Notes under the pieces: model-generated | Databases searched by the model: none | The model's input: only the letters and a program-made list of their open reading frames with translations | Told to the model about the DNA's origin: nothing | Source: an uncultured Pseudomonadota bacterium | Lineage (GTDB): Bacteria; Pseudomonadota; Gammaproteobacteria; Methylococcales; Methylomonadaceae | Direction: 5' to 3' | Length of the DNA stretch: 22,622 nucleotides | NCBI GenBank assembly: GCA_903931355.1 | Contig: CAIZCB010000012.1 | Coordinates: 1 to 22,622 of the forward strand | Made by a program: the position numbers and the translations under genes | In this document: piece by piece, positions 6,835 through 14,700 of the stretch | Layout: each line of letters opens with the position of its first letter | Position numbering within the stretch: the stretch's first letter is position 1

Positions 6835-7749
6835 ATGAAATCAGTTTTAGCCCTGTTGGGATTATTGCTCAGCCCCGCCAGTTTCGCCGTCAGCGCCTTA
6901 CCGGTCAACGAAGTCGCTCCTGGCATTTATCTACATTTATCCGATCATCACTGGCCAGACCGCGACAACCACGGCGAAATCGCCAATATCGGTTTTATCG
7001 TTGGCGATAAATGCGTCGCGGTCATCGACAGCGGCGGCAGCCCACAACAAGGCATCGCCTTACGCAACGCCGTCAAACAAGTCACCAGCACACCAATTTG
7101 CTATGTAATCAACACCCACGTCCACCCCGACCACATCTACGGCAACCTAGCATTTAAAGGCGCTGGCGTGCAATTCGTCGGCCACCACAAACTCGCCCGC
7201 GCCATGGCCAGCCGCGCCCCGCATTACATCAGCCGTGCCGATGAATTACTCAACATCCACGTTGACCAAGACAACATAATCCCGCCCGATATTGAAGTCA
7301 AAGACAGCTTAAACCTCGATTTAGGCAATCGCAGTTTGCTATTAACCGCCCATCCAACCGCCCACACCGACAACGATTTAAGCATTTACGACAAAACCAC
7401 CAACACCATGTGGCTGGCGGATTTATTGTTTTTAGAACACATTCCGGTGATTGATGGCAGTTTAAAAGGCTGGTTAAACGAATTAACTAAACTCGAAAAA
7501 AACCAATATAAATTGGTTATTCCAGGTCACGGCAAATTGGTTAAAGACTGGCCAGTTTCAATGCAAGCCGAAAAAAACTACCTAACCCAACTCAGCAACG
7601 AAATCCGAGCTGAGATCAAAAGCGGTAAGACTTTGGAACATGCTGTGGCCAATGTTGGCTTAAATGCTAAAAACCAATGGCAGCTTTACGAACAATTTCA
7701 CCGGAAAAATGTGACCTTGGGGTTTGCGGAGTTGGAGTGGGAGGATTGA
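6835..7749 (+). CDS. Exported metallo-beta-lactamase-fold hydrolase, SoxH-like, quinoprotein relay type
   Basis: The 304-residue protein has a signal peptide (about 1-18, cleavage near SFA-VSA) and a metallo-beta-lactamase fold. Metal residues are all visible: His95, His97, Asp99 and His100 in THVHPDHIYGN, His177 in HPTAHTDND, Asp196 in WLADLLF and His232 in PGHGK. The block HVHPDHIYGNLAF...FVGHHKLARA fits the family named quinoprotein relay system zinc metallohydrolase, found in bacteria with PQQ dehydrogenases and related to SoxH. Its substrate is unknown to me; it is probably periplasmic. AAGGAG overlaps the def stop, 12 nt upstream. The natural partner, a SoxYZ-like carrier, lies at 9906-10736. 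Confidence 0.82.
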   Translation: MKSVLALLGLLLSPASFAVSALPVNEVAPGIYLHLSDHHWPDRDNHGEIANIGFIVGDKCVAVIDSGGSPQQGIALRNAVKQVTSTPICYVINTHVHPDHIYGNLAFKGAGVQFVGHHKLARAMASRAPHYISRADELLNIHVDQDNIIPPDIEVKDSLNLDLGNRSLLLTAHPTAHTDNDLSIYDKTTNTMWLADLLFLEHIPVIDGSLKGWLNELTKLEKNQYKLVIPGHGKLVKDWPVSMQAEKNYLTQLSNEIRAEIKSGKTLEHAVANVGLNAKNQWQLYEQFHRKNVTLGFAELEWED

Positions 7750-7786
7750 GCCATTTAACAACTAGGCTTAGAAAAGAACTATAAAG

Positions 7787-7814
7787 CGGGGCATGATGTT
7801 AGCATCATGCCCCG
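7787..7814. terminator. Strong hairpin between convergent genes
   Basis: A perfect 12-bp stem, CGGGGCATGATG (7787-7798) and CATCATGCCCCG (7803-7814), has a TTAG loop. It sits between the hydrolase stop (7749) and the lipoprotein stop (7868). The minus side continues CTTTATAGTTCTTTTC; the plus side has no T run, so it mainly suits the minus-strand gene. Confidence 0.75.
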
Positions 7815-7867
7815 ATTAGCAAAGCGTAATGAACAAGACCAATCAAAGCATTGGTAGCCTAGCTAAA

Positions 7868-8428
7868 TTATTGCTTGCGCTGAGTAAATTCCTGCGGAAT
7901 TTGAGGAGCACCACTCTCATACATATCCACAAATAAAAATTTATCAGTATCTGAACCGTCTACGCGTATACGATAAACATCCAGAATCGACATATTCAGA
8001 AGCGGATCGCTCGAATTGGCTCCCTCTATACGATGCTGACAGCAAGCCCCCTTTCTCTCATATTCGACAGACTCACCATTAGGACCTCTGAGAGCATTTA
8101 AATACAATAGATGTAAATTTCTTTTTGAAGGCGAAAACGGCCCCGTCTTGATTGGGTTCTTTTCAGAATAACCATAAGATGTTTCAGTAGCTATCCGAAT
8201 AACATCTTTTAAAAAAGGAGCTGCTGAGTCGCTACGTCCATTTGGAACACCTTTACCAGCTTGATGTAAACTGGTTTTAATTGTAGGCAGTTCACTCTCC
8301 TTATAAGACAGCGATGATTTGGCTGTTTCAGGTCGAGTACCAGATTCTTTGACTGACTGACAGGCTGAAACCAATACAGTTAGAACCAGTACAACTAACA
8401 ATCGAAAACCATTATGCTTTGGTTGCAT
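7868..8428 (-). CDS. Lipoprotein of unknown function with a conserved CC motif
   Basis: The 186-residue product is a predicted lipoprotein: a charged start, a hydrophobic stretch (9-20) and the lipobox LVSAC with Cys23. No +2 Asp follows, so outer-membrane sorting is likely. The mature part contains YGYSEKNPIKTG, YLNALRGPNGESVEYERKG, ACCQHR and a late FLFVDMYESGAPQIPQEF. I have seen this pattern (SYGY.E.NPIK.G, LNAL.GPNGE, CC, MY..G....P) in small exported proteins of unknown function, some mislabelled as KDO-8-P synthase, which this cannot be by size. AAGGAA precedes the ATG. No partner gene suggests its role. Confidence 0.78.
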   Translation of the reverse strand: MQPKHNGFRLLVVLVLTVLVSACQSVKESGTRPETAKSSLSYKESELPTIKTSLHQAGKGVPNGRSDSAAPFLKDVIRIATETSYGYSEKNPIKTGPFSPSKRNLHLLYLNALRGPNGESVEYERKGACCQHRIEGANSSDPLLNMSILDVYRIRVDGSDTDKFLFVDMYESGAPQIPQEFTQRKQ

Positions 8429-8652
8429 CTTTATTTCCTTAAATTAAGTGACTATTGCTAACATTCGCATCAGTTGAATATAGCAATGAAAAGATCCCAC
8501 ATATCCAACAAAAAGAATGAGAGAAATTACTAGAATATTAAGCGTTTTGGGATTTCAGGGCAAAGACTTTAAGAGTTAAGCTAAATTTCGGTAGCCAATT
8601 GTTTGGTTATTTATATATCGTGACTCAGACGAATTTATCACCTTTAAAAACT

Positions 8653-8991
8653 ATGAACTCAGCCCAACTAAAATCCTTAGCCGTTTTTTCCCTATTCGCC
8701 ATTATTGGTTTTGGCCCTATTTCGCCGGGCTGTTTAATTGGCATGTATATCGTAACGATGCGACCAGCTTGGTTTTTGGCTTTAACCGAAAATATGTATC
8801 GGGATAAAGCATTGAATGTGATTACTTACATCAAAAATCCACGGATTAAAGCCTTCCTTTCCTTATTCAGCTTATTTCTGATCGACATTGCACCAGTGCC
8901 TGTCACGCCAGTTATCGCCTTTGGCATTATTTTGGTCAGGCCGCTGTGGTTTTATCGGGTGGTGGTGAGTGTTTATTCACACTTAGATTGA
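8653..8991 (+). CDS. Small inner-membrane protein of unknown function
   Basis: From ATG 8653 the product is 112 residues with two clear hydrophobic segments, about LKSLAVFSLFAIIGFGPISPG (6-26) and FLSLFSLFLIDIAPVPVTPVIAFGIILV (68-95). Near-repeated motifs follow each, MRPAWFLALTENMYRDK and VRPLWFYRVVVSVY, so the protein may be an internal duplication. The frame is open upstream to TTG 8599 and GTG 8626 without a good ribosome site, so the start is uncertain. I do not recognise the family. It stands alone between the divergent lipoprotein gene and the toxin-antitoxin pair. Coding character is moderate; it is probably real because of the coherent membrane topology. Confidence 0.6.
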   Translation: MNSAQLKSLAVFSLFAIIGFGPISPGCLIGMYIVTMRPAWFLALTENMYRDKALNVITYIKNPRIKAFLSLFSLFLIDIAPVPVTPVIAFGIILVRPLWFYRVVVSVYSHLD

Positions 8992-9073
8992 AAGCTTTTG
9001 ATACCGACTCAGGCTTTCACCCCTAGAGCTGTTACAATTTTAAAAACAGTTTCTGGTTATAGAGGTACAAGCC

Positions 9074-9331
9074 ATGCAGCTAACTTTAGACATACCCGAT
9101 CAATACTTGCAAAACCACACGGCAATACAAACGGCGCAACAGATTAAGCTATACGCAGCCCTACTTATGTTCCAATCAGGCCAGTTATCTCGTGGCGCAG
9201 CTTGTGAGTTTGCCGGTGTAGACATTTATGATTTTTTCACCGCTTGCAAGCAACATCAAATCAGCGTGATTAACGTTTCAGAAGACTCAATTGAAGCCGA
9301 TGTTTTGCGCTTTCAGCAACGGTACACTTAA
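9074..9331 (+). CDS. UPF0175-family antitoxin
   Basis: The 85-residue protein begins MQLTLDIPDQYL and has a small DNA-binding-like region, LYAALLMFQSGQLSRGAACEFAGVDIYDFF (about 27-56). The block LY..G.LSRG.A.E.AGV....F is the UPF0175 signature. UPF0175 proteins are commonly encoded just before a DUF3368 PIN-domain toxin, as here, and are taken as the antitoxin and probable autorepressor. AGAGG lies about 9 nt upstream of the ATG. The stop codon overlaps the toxin ATG by one base (TAATG), giving translational coupling. Confidence 0.82.
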   Translation: MQLTLDIPDQYLQNHTAIQTAQQIKLYAALLMFQSGQLSRGAACEFAGVDIYDFFTACKQHQISVINVSEDSIEADVLRFQQRYT

Positions 9332-9804
9332 TGATAGTGATTGCCGATAGTTCCGCATTAGTGGCTTTATCAATCTGTGATTGCCTATCGGTTTTAGATG
9401 AATTGTTCGGCGAAGTTAAAGTCCCTCAGGCTGTTTATGATGAAGTTTGTATTTTCGGCAAAGCCGAATCTAAATCATTAAGCATCTATCTACACGATAA
9501 AGTTTGCGATATATCAACCGCCATTCATATTGAAAAAACCAATGGTTTGGGAAAAGGTGAATTGGCCGCAATCAATCTGTACAAACAATTAGCCGCCGAT
9601 TTATTATTGATTGATGACGCACGCGCCAAGAAGATTGCTTACATCAACAATGTAGAGGTGATGGGTCGTCTAGGCGTGCTATTACTAGCCAAACAAAAAG
9701 GACTAATAAGTGCAATTAGACCTTTTATTGATAGATTGCGAAGTTCAGATATTTTTATCAGCGACCATTTGCTAGAGCGATTATTAGTCATAGCTGGTGA
9801 GTGA
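9331..9804 (+). CDS. DUF3368 PIN-domain toxin (VapC-like ribonuclease)
   Basis: The 157-residue protein is a PIN-domain nuclease of the DUF3368 type. The acidic set is present: Asp6 in VIADSSAL, Glu38 in VYDEV, Glu77 in GKGELAAI and Asp95/Asp96 in LLIDDARAKK. GRLGVLLLAKQKGLI (112-126) is the typical DUF3368 helix. As with VapC toxins the likely activity is Mg-dependent RNA cleavage, silenced by the upstream UPF0175 protein; this is inferred from the families. It starts on the last base of the antitoxin stop. The sequence looks intact. It sits between the two quinoprotein-relay genes, which suggests the module was inserted there or the relay genes were rearranged. Confidence 0.84.
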   Translation: MIVIADSSALVALSICDCLSVLDELFGEVKVPQAVYDEVCIFGKAESKSLSIYLHDKVCDISTAIHIEKTNGLGKGELAAINLYKQLAADLLLIDDARAKKIAYINNVEVMGRLGVLLLAKQKGLISAIRPFIDRLRSSDIFISDHLLERLLVIAGE

Positions 9805-9905
9805 TGTTGTGCTAAACATTCCTCATAACAAACTCGTTATCAAAAGCTGCTTCTAAAATCAGTTCTTGCAAACTATAAGATTTAAAAAAACACAGGAGAT
9901 TTTTA

Positions 9906-10736
9906 ATGAAAAAACCCCAGCTACTCGCAACGATTTTGCTACTCAGCTTTTGTGGCCTTGCCCAAGCGGAAGGTGATGACATCACTTGGAACACTAGCTT
10001 AAAAAGCCAGTTTTTTGCCGGTAAAACCATTGAAGAATCAGACAGCGTAATCGAGTTAGAAGCGCCCTACCGCGCTGAAGATCCTGCTATCGTGCCAATC
10101 AAAGTCAGCAGCAAATTCGCGCAAAGCAAAGACAAATACATCAAAAAAATCTGGTTACTGGTCGATAAAAATCCATTCCCCTTCGTCGGCGAGTTTGAAT
10201 TCTTTCCCGAAAGCGGCAAGGCTGATTTAGCGATGCGTATCCGCGTCAACACCTACAGCAACATCCGCGCCATAGCCGAAACCAATGACGGCAAATTCAC
10301 CATGACCAAAAAATTCGTTAAAGCCAGCGGCGGTTGTTCTGCACCGATAGGCGCGGATTTGGATGAAGCGATGAGTCGAATTGGTAAGGTGAAATTTCGT
10401 TTAGATGACGGGGTTAAAAACGGCGAAGCGTCGTTAGCGCAGTTGATGATTAGCCATCCCAATTTGACCGGAATGCAGATGGATCAAATCACCCGCTTTG
10501 TCAGAAAATCGCATTTTATCGACCAGTTAAAAGTCAGCTTTAACAACAAACCGGTGTTAAACGCCAAAATCGACATTGCGATCAGTGCCGACCCCAACTT
10601 CCGTTTTTACTTCGTGCCCGATAAAGCCGGTGAATTAAAAGCCGAGTTCACCGATATTTCTTGTGAATCGCCGATTAGCCGCGATGCTTGTAAAAAAGGC
10701 AGTAGCTACACCCAAAGCTATACCGTCACCCCTTAA
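9906..10736 (+). CDS. Quinoprotein dehydrogenase-associated SoxYZ-like carrier protein
   Basis: The 276 residues have a signal peptide (1-21, cleavage LAQA-EGDD), an N-terminal SoxY-like beta domain (about 35-145) and a C-terminal SoxZ-like domain (about 165-275). The SoxY swinging-arm cysteine is retained as Cys144 in SGGCSAP, here between the domains instead of at a free C terminus. MISHPNLTGMQMD matches the SoxZ M.HPM.TG motif. Fused proteins of this kind accompany PQQ-dependent dehydrogenases in methylotrophs and are thought to carry a substrate or redox group on the cysteine in the periplasm. AGGAG precedes the ATG. Two further cysteines (253, 262) lie near the end. Transcribed alone; the hydrolase partner is at 6835-7749. 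Confidence 0.83.
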   Translation: MKKPQLLATILLLSFCGLAQAEGDDITWNTSLKSQFFAGKTIEESDSVIELEAPYRAEDPAIVPIKVSSKFAQSKDKYIKKIWLLVDKNPFPFVGEFEFFPESGKADLAMRIRVNTYSNIRAIAETNDGKFTMTKKFVKASGGCSAPIGADLDEAMSRIGKVKFRLDDGVKNGEASLAQLMISHPNLTGMQMDQITRFVRKSHFIDQLKVSFNNKPVLNAKIDIAISADPNFRFYFVPDKAGELKAEFTDISCESPISRDACKKGSSYTQSYTVTP

Positions 10737-10751
10737 TCGCTAAGCCAAAAC

Positions 10752-10779
10752 AATCGCCGTTAAGTTTGTAACGGCGATT
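10752..10779. terminator. Hairpin between convergent SoxYZ-like and barrel genes
   Basis: AATCGCCGTTA (10752-10762) pairs perfectly with TAACGGCGATT (10769-10779) around a 6-nt loop. The distal arm touches the stop codon of the minus-strand barrel gene. T tracts are short on both sides, so the strength is uncertain. Confidence 0.6.
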
Positions 10780-11495
10780 TAATGAAAATAAATCCCCAAC
10801 ATACCTTGATAAGGATCACTAACGCCCTGCGCGGTAGCGATTTGGACACCTAAACCCAATTGCCAATTTTTAGCCAGCGGATATAACAACTTAAAAGTGG
10901 CCGAGCTTAAACCATTATTGCCGGACAAATAATCACTATTCAGCCTAAGCTCCGCGACTAACGGCAGTTCCAAATTAAGATGTAATCCAGCGCTTTGAAA
11001 GCCAGCCAGCGCAGCATTACCGTAATAACTACCGACATCAAAATCCGCATCCCATCGATCAAAATGCTGCTGAAATTCTAAATAGCTGTAGTTAATGAAA
11101 CTGGTTCCCTGCGCGAAAAAACCAGCGCCAGCCTGACTACCGACAACAACTCGCCCTAGCTCGAATTGCCAATGTTTTTCGATATTCACTAAGGCATCGG
11201 GTTGAAAAAGCCAAGTTTGTGCGCCGTAGAACTGGGCGTTGAGTAAGCTAAGGCCGACATTCCAATCATTGGCTAAACCGTAATCGAGGGTTGAATTGGA
11301 TAAGCCCGATAAGCCAGAAAGATTGAATTCTTGATCAATTGCCAGATTTTTGACCTCGGTTAAATCAATGTCCGGCAAGTTGCGAATATGCGATTTTAGC
11401 TGTTTTTTGTTGGGGGTAGCGGCATCAGAGGTAGCAGCGATTAAAATCAAGCTGCTACTAAGTAAGATAACCAGACAGTTTGAAAACCGCTGCAT
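10779..11495 (-). CDS. Predicted outer-membrane beta-barrel protein of unknown function
   Basis: The 238-residue product has a signal peptide (1-25, cleavage near TSDA-ATP) followed by a short polar linker and then alternating hydrophobic/polar strands rich in Gly, Asn, Tyr and Trp: DYGLANDWNVGLSLLNAQF, WQFELGRVVVGSQAGAGFF, WDADFDVGSYYGNAAL, LHLNLELPLVAELRLNSDYL and WQLGLGVQIATAQG. The protein ends GMLGIYFH, close to an outer-membrane C-terminal aromatic signature. I infer a barrel of roughly 10-12 strands; I do not recognise the family or function. The ribosome site is weak. It lies 37 nt downstream of a small membrane ORF on the same strand and may be expressed with it. Confidence 0.7.
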   Translation of the reverse strand: MQRFSNCLVILLSSSLILIAATSDAATPNKKQLKSHIRNLPDIDLTEVKNLAIDQEFNLSGLSGLSNSTLDYGLANDWNVGLSLLNAQFYGAQTWLFQPDALVNIEKHWQFELGRVVVGSQAGAGFFAQGTSFINYSYLEFQQHFDRWDADFDVGSYYGNAALAGFQSAGLHLNLELPLVAELRLNSDYLSGNNGLSSATFKLLYPLAKNWQLGLGVQIATAQGVSDPYQGMLGIYFH

Positions 11496-11532
11496 GAAAA
11501 TTTGTGATGATTTCAGATCAGGCTAAAACGAA

Positions 11533-11685
11533 TCAAAAAAACTGCTTAGCAAAATTAGCAATCGCCAACACAGTCAAAACACCTAGCATCCAACGAGTAT
11601 GCGAATTATCTGCCCGCAATAGCTCAATCTTGGCGTCAAAATGTTGGCGGGTAAGATTAGGATTCTTAAGTGTAGCCGTGGTCAT
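11533..11685 (-). CDS. 50-residue single-span membrane protein, possible remnant of a DUF1640/CCDC90-like coiled-coil protein
   Basis: A short minus-strand frame runs from ATG (11685-11683) to TGA (11535-11533). The product starts MTTATLKNPNLTRQHFDAK, continues IELLRADNSHTRWMLG and ends VLTVLAIANFAKQFF. It has an amphipathic helix (15-30) followed by one membrane span (32-45). AAGGTGAT stands 8 nt before the ATG. FDAKIELL.A......W.LGVL. resembles the C-terminal end of DUF1640 coiled-coil membrane proteins, often seen near toxin-like or mobile regions in methylotrophs, but with most of the coiled coil missing. It begins 39 nt after the helicase stop and ends 37 nt before the barrel gene, all on the minus strand. 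It may be a genuine small protein or a decayed copy. Confidence 0.55.
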   Translation of the reverse strand: MTTATLKNPNLTRQHFDAKIELLRADNSHTRWMLGVLTVLAIANFAKQFF

Positions 11686-11724
11686 AACATCATCACCTTA
11701 TTTTTATTTCAAAATCAATCACGA

Positions 11725-14700
11725 TTAGCTGCTCTTAATAATTTCTTTGACGAGGAAGTTTCTGGCTGTGGTGCCAGGTAGATGGAGAATCACCTCGTCG
11801 CCAATGACAGCGCCAAGTAGAGATTGTGCAAGCGGTCGGCTTTCATTGACGATACCGTTTGAGAAATCGTCCTTCCCTCTGGTTATCTGGACCGTCAGTA
11901 TATCGTTCGGCTTGGCAAGATCGATGTAGCGAATCACATCGTCTACATCGATCTCCAGGTCGTCCTCTGTGTTGATCAATACCGAGCTAATGGCCTTACG
12001 CTCCATCTCGGCTTGAGCAGTGTTTTCAACCTGTTCAATTTCCTGATTCACACGCGCTCCCTGACCTTCCTCGATCCATGCATCACCAGAAGTGTGCTCA
12101 GGCTTCCAGTTCTCACGCAAATCCTCAAGGAAGCTGATGAGTTTCTCAGTCTCTTGTCTTGGTGTACGGAACCAGTCAGTAGACCAGATGCGCCAAATAC
12201 GACCACGCCAACCAAGTGATTCAAGAATCTCTTGGCGAATGCGATCACGGTCACGAACAGAAAGGGCTGAGTGGTAGGAGGCTCCATCGCATTCGATAGC
12301 AGCCAAATACGAACCAGGGGCATCTGGATGCTTGACGGCAATATCGATGCGGTAGCCCGCCACACCCAGCTGAGGTGTGACTTCGTAGCCTCGCAGCTTG
12401 AGCATGTCCATAACAGAGATTTCAAAATCACTGTCTGGCTCGCGGCCTGTTTCTTCGTAGGTAGTCAGTGATCCTGTTCGAGCGTACTCAAGGTAATTGC
12501 GCAGTGCCTTGGTCCCATCTGGGGTGGTCCCATCCATCACAATGTCTTCGGGGCGCAATGATGTGTAGAGAGCAATCGACTTTTTTGCTCGAGTGAACAA
12601 GACGTTCAAACGACGCCAGCCACCTTGGCGGCTGATGGGGCCAAAGTTTTGACGAACGGCACTTGAGCCGGCAGGTTTGCCAAAGGTCGTCGAGATGATG
12701 ATGGCGTCGCGTTCATCACCTTGGACGTTCTCAAGGTTCTTAATGAAAAGAGGCTGACCCTCGACTGCCCAGTGATCACGATAGGAGTCAGTTCCACGAA
12801 CTGACTTGAGACGTTCTTCCAGGAGCTCGGCAATCAGGTCACGCTGCTTGATGTTGAGCGTCACAATACCAAGGGACTCATTAGAGCGGGTTGCAATGTG
12901 CTCGACAACCGCTTCCACCACTCGCTTGGCTTCGCGCAGATTGGTCTGGTTTTCGTAGATAGCATCGGCTAAGTAAACTGCCCGCACCCCCAACTTACCA
13001 CCTTGTCCATATGGCGAAGGGAAGATAATCAGGTTCCCGCGGTAGAAACTGTGGTTCGAGAAGGCAATCAGGGAATGATGCTGCGAGCGGTAATGCCAGC
13101 CCAACGATCGGGTAGGCCTGAAATGCGACGAACAGACGTCCAGAATGCTCTCAGCGTCAGTGGTGGTGAAGTGATCATCTCCACCATCTCCATCCTGCGT
13201 CATTCGTGAAAAGAACGATGTGGGAGGCAGCTGCTTTGGATCACCGACCACAACCAGCTGACCGCCACGAGCAACCGAACCAATCGCCTCCTCGGGCTTC
13301 AATTGAGACGCCTCGTCCATGATGACGAGGTCAAACTTGATGACGCCTGGAGCCAAATACTGTGCCACTGCTTGTGGCCCCATCATGAAGCAAGGTTTCA
13401 ACGCTTGGATTGACCCACCTGCTCGGGTGAGAATTTTCCGAACGGGCATGCGCGGACGTTGCTGAGGCATCAGGTAGTTCAGGAGAACCATCTCAGTGCG
13501 GTCGTCGACACGGGCACCATTCCTGCCGGTTGGTAGCGAAGCCTTGCGGGAGCATTCATAGGCTATTGCCTTTCCACGCAGTGAAATGATTTCCCTGTCC
13601 AGTCGTTTAAACTCGTCGCGGATCTGATTGTGCTTGAGTCCTGTGAACCGACCTAGCTCAGGGATGTTTCGGAATGCTTCGCGTGTGATCGTGCTGTAGG
13701 TGCAGTAAGCGTAAGCATCGTTCAACTCATCGGGCTTGATACGTTTTTTCTCGAGAAGCTCCACGAACTCAGTCAAGGTCAGCTCACCGGCTTCCTTGCG
13801 GAGCGTCAAATACAGAGCCCAGGGAATCAGAAGATCCTGATCTTGGGTAGCTTTTTGAACGACCCCATGCAGAGCACTGACAAATAGCTCTAGGTCTTCG
13901 TCAGCAGGCGATCCTGTCCATGTGTCTATTTCAAACTTCCCGAATTGGGACAGAGCAATGCTCAAGTTCTCGACGTGCTGCAGGCCGGTATGCACATCTT
14001 CTAGCGCGGTAACCAACGTGCAACAAGTCTCAATCGGATGTCCAGAGCGCAGCTTGTATTTAACCTGCGGCGACAAGTTGAGACCATCGATGCTTTGACC
14101 AAAAGAGAGAGCTTCAATGGCTGTTGAGCAGTCGGTGTCCACCCCCGAATAGAGTTCGCCAAGAAGCGCCTTGACGCGGGCATTGCCTTGAATTTGGGAC
14201 TTCAAAGTCGATCGTTCCAAAGCTGCATCACATCCTGTTATCACCTGACTAAAGGTAGCCTGGCTTCGCGCCTCCAACTCCAGCCATTCGAAACGGTTCT
14301 CGAGAGCTTCGATAAATTCCGCAGTCTTTTCGATCACCTTCTCGAGCAGATGAATGCCGCTGAACTCAGAGAGTCTTTTGAGCTTCTCGTTGATGCTGTT
14401 GAAGGCTGCAATCGCGGCTATGATCTCCAACTTGACTGCAGAGAACTCGCGTCGCAGCGCGCGTGCTTGGTCGGCTGTAAAGCTGATTGGGTCAATAAGT
14501 ACAGCTTGGATGTCCTCGGATGCTAACTTAATGTCACGATTCCAACTAGCCAACGCAAGGTAGCCCTCTAAGGGCGATGGCGATGACGTTGCTGGCGCTA
14601 GGAAGCCGAGGAATTGTGTCCAGGTTGGAGAGGATTTCCACTGCTCCTTAAGACCCAGAAATTTGATGATTTTCTCGAGCTGTTCTAGGCGCTTGTGGCC

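Noticed and set aside
11504..11728. 74-codon plus-strand ORF
   Set aside because: It is antisense to the better-supported 50-residue membrane ORF and has no protein-like features.
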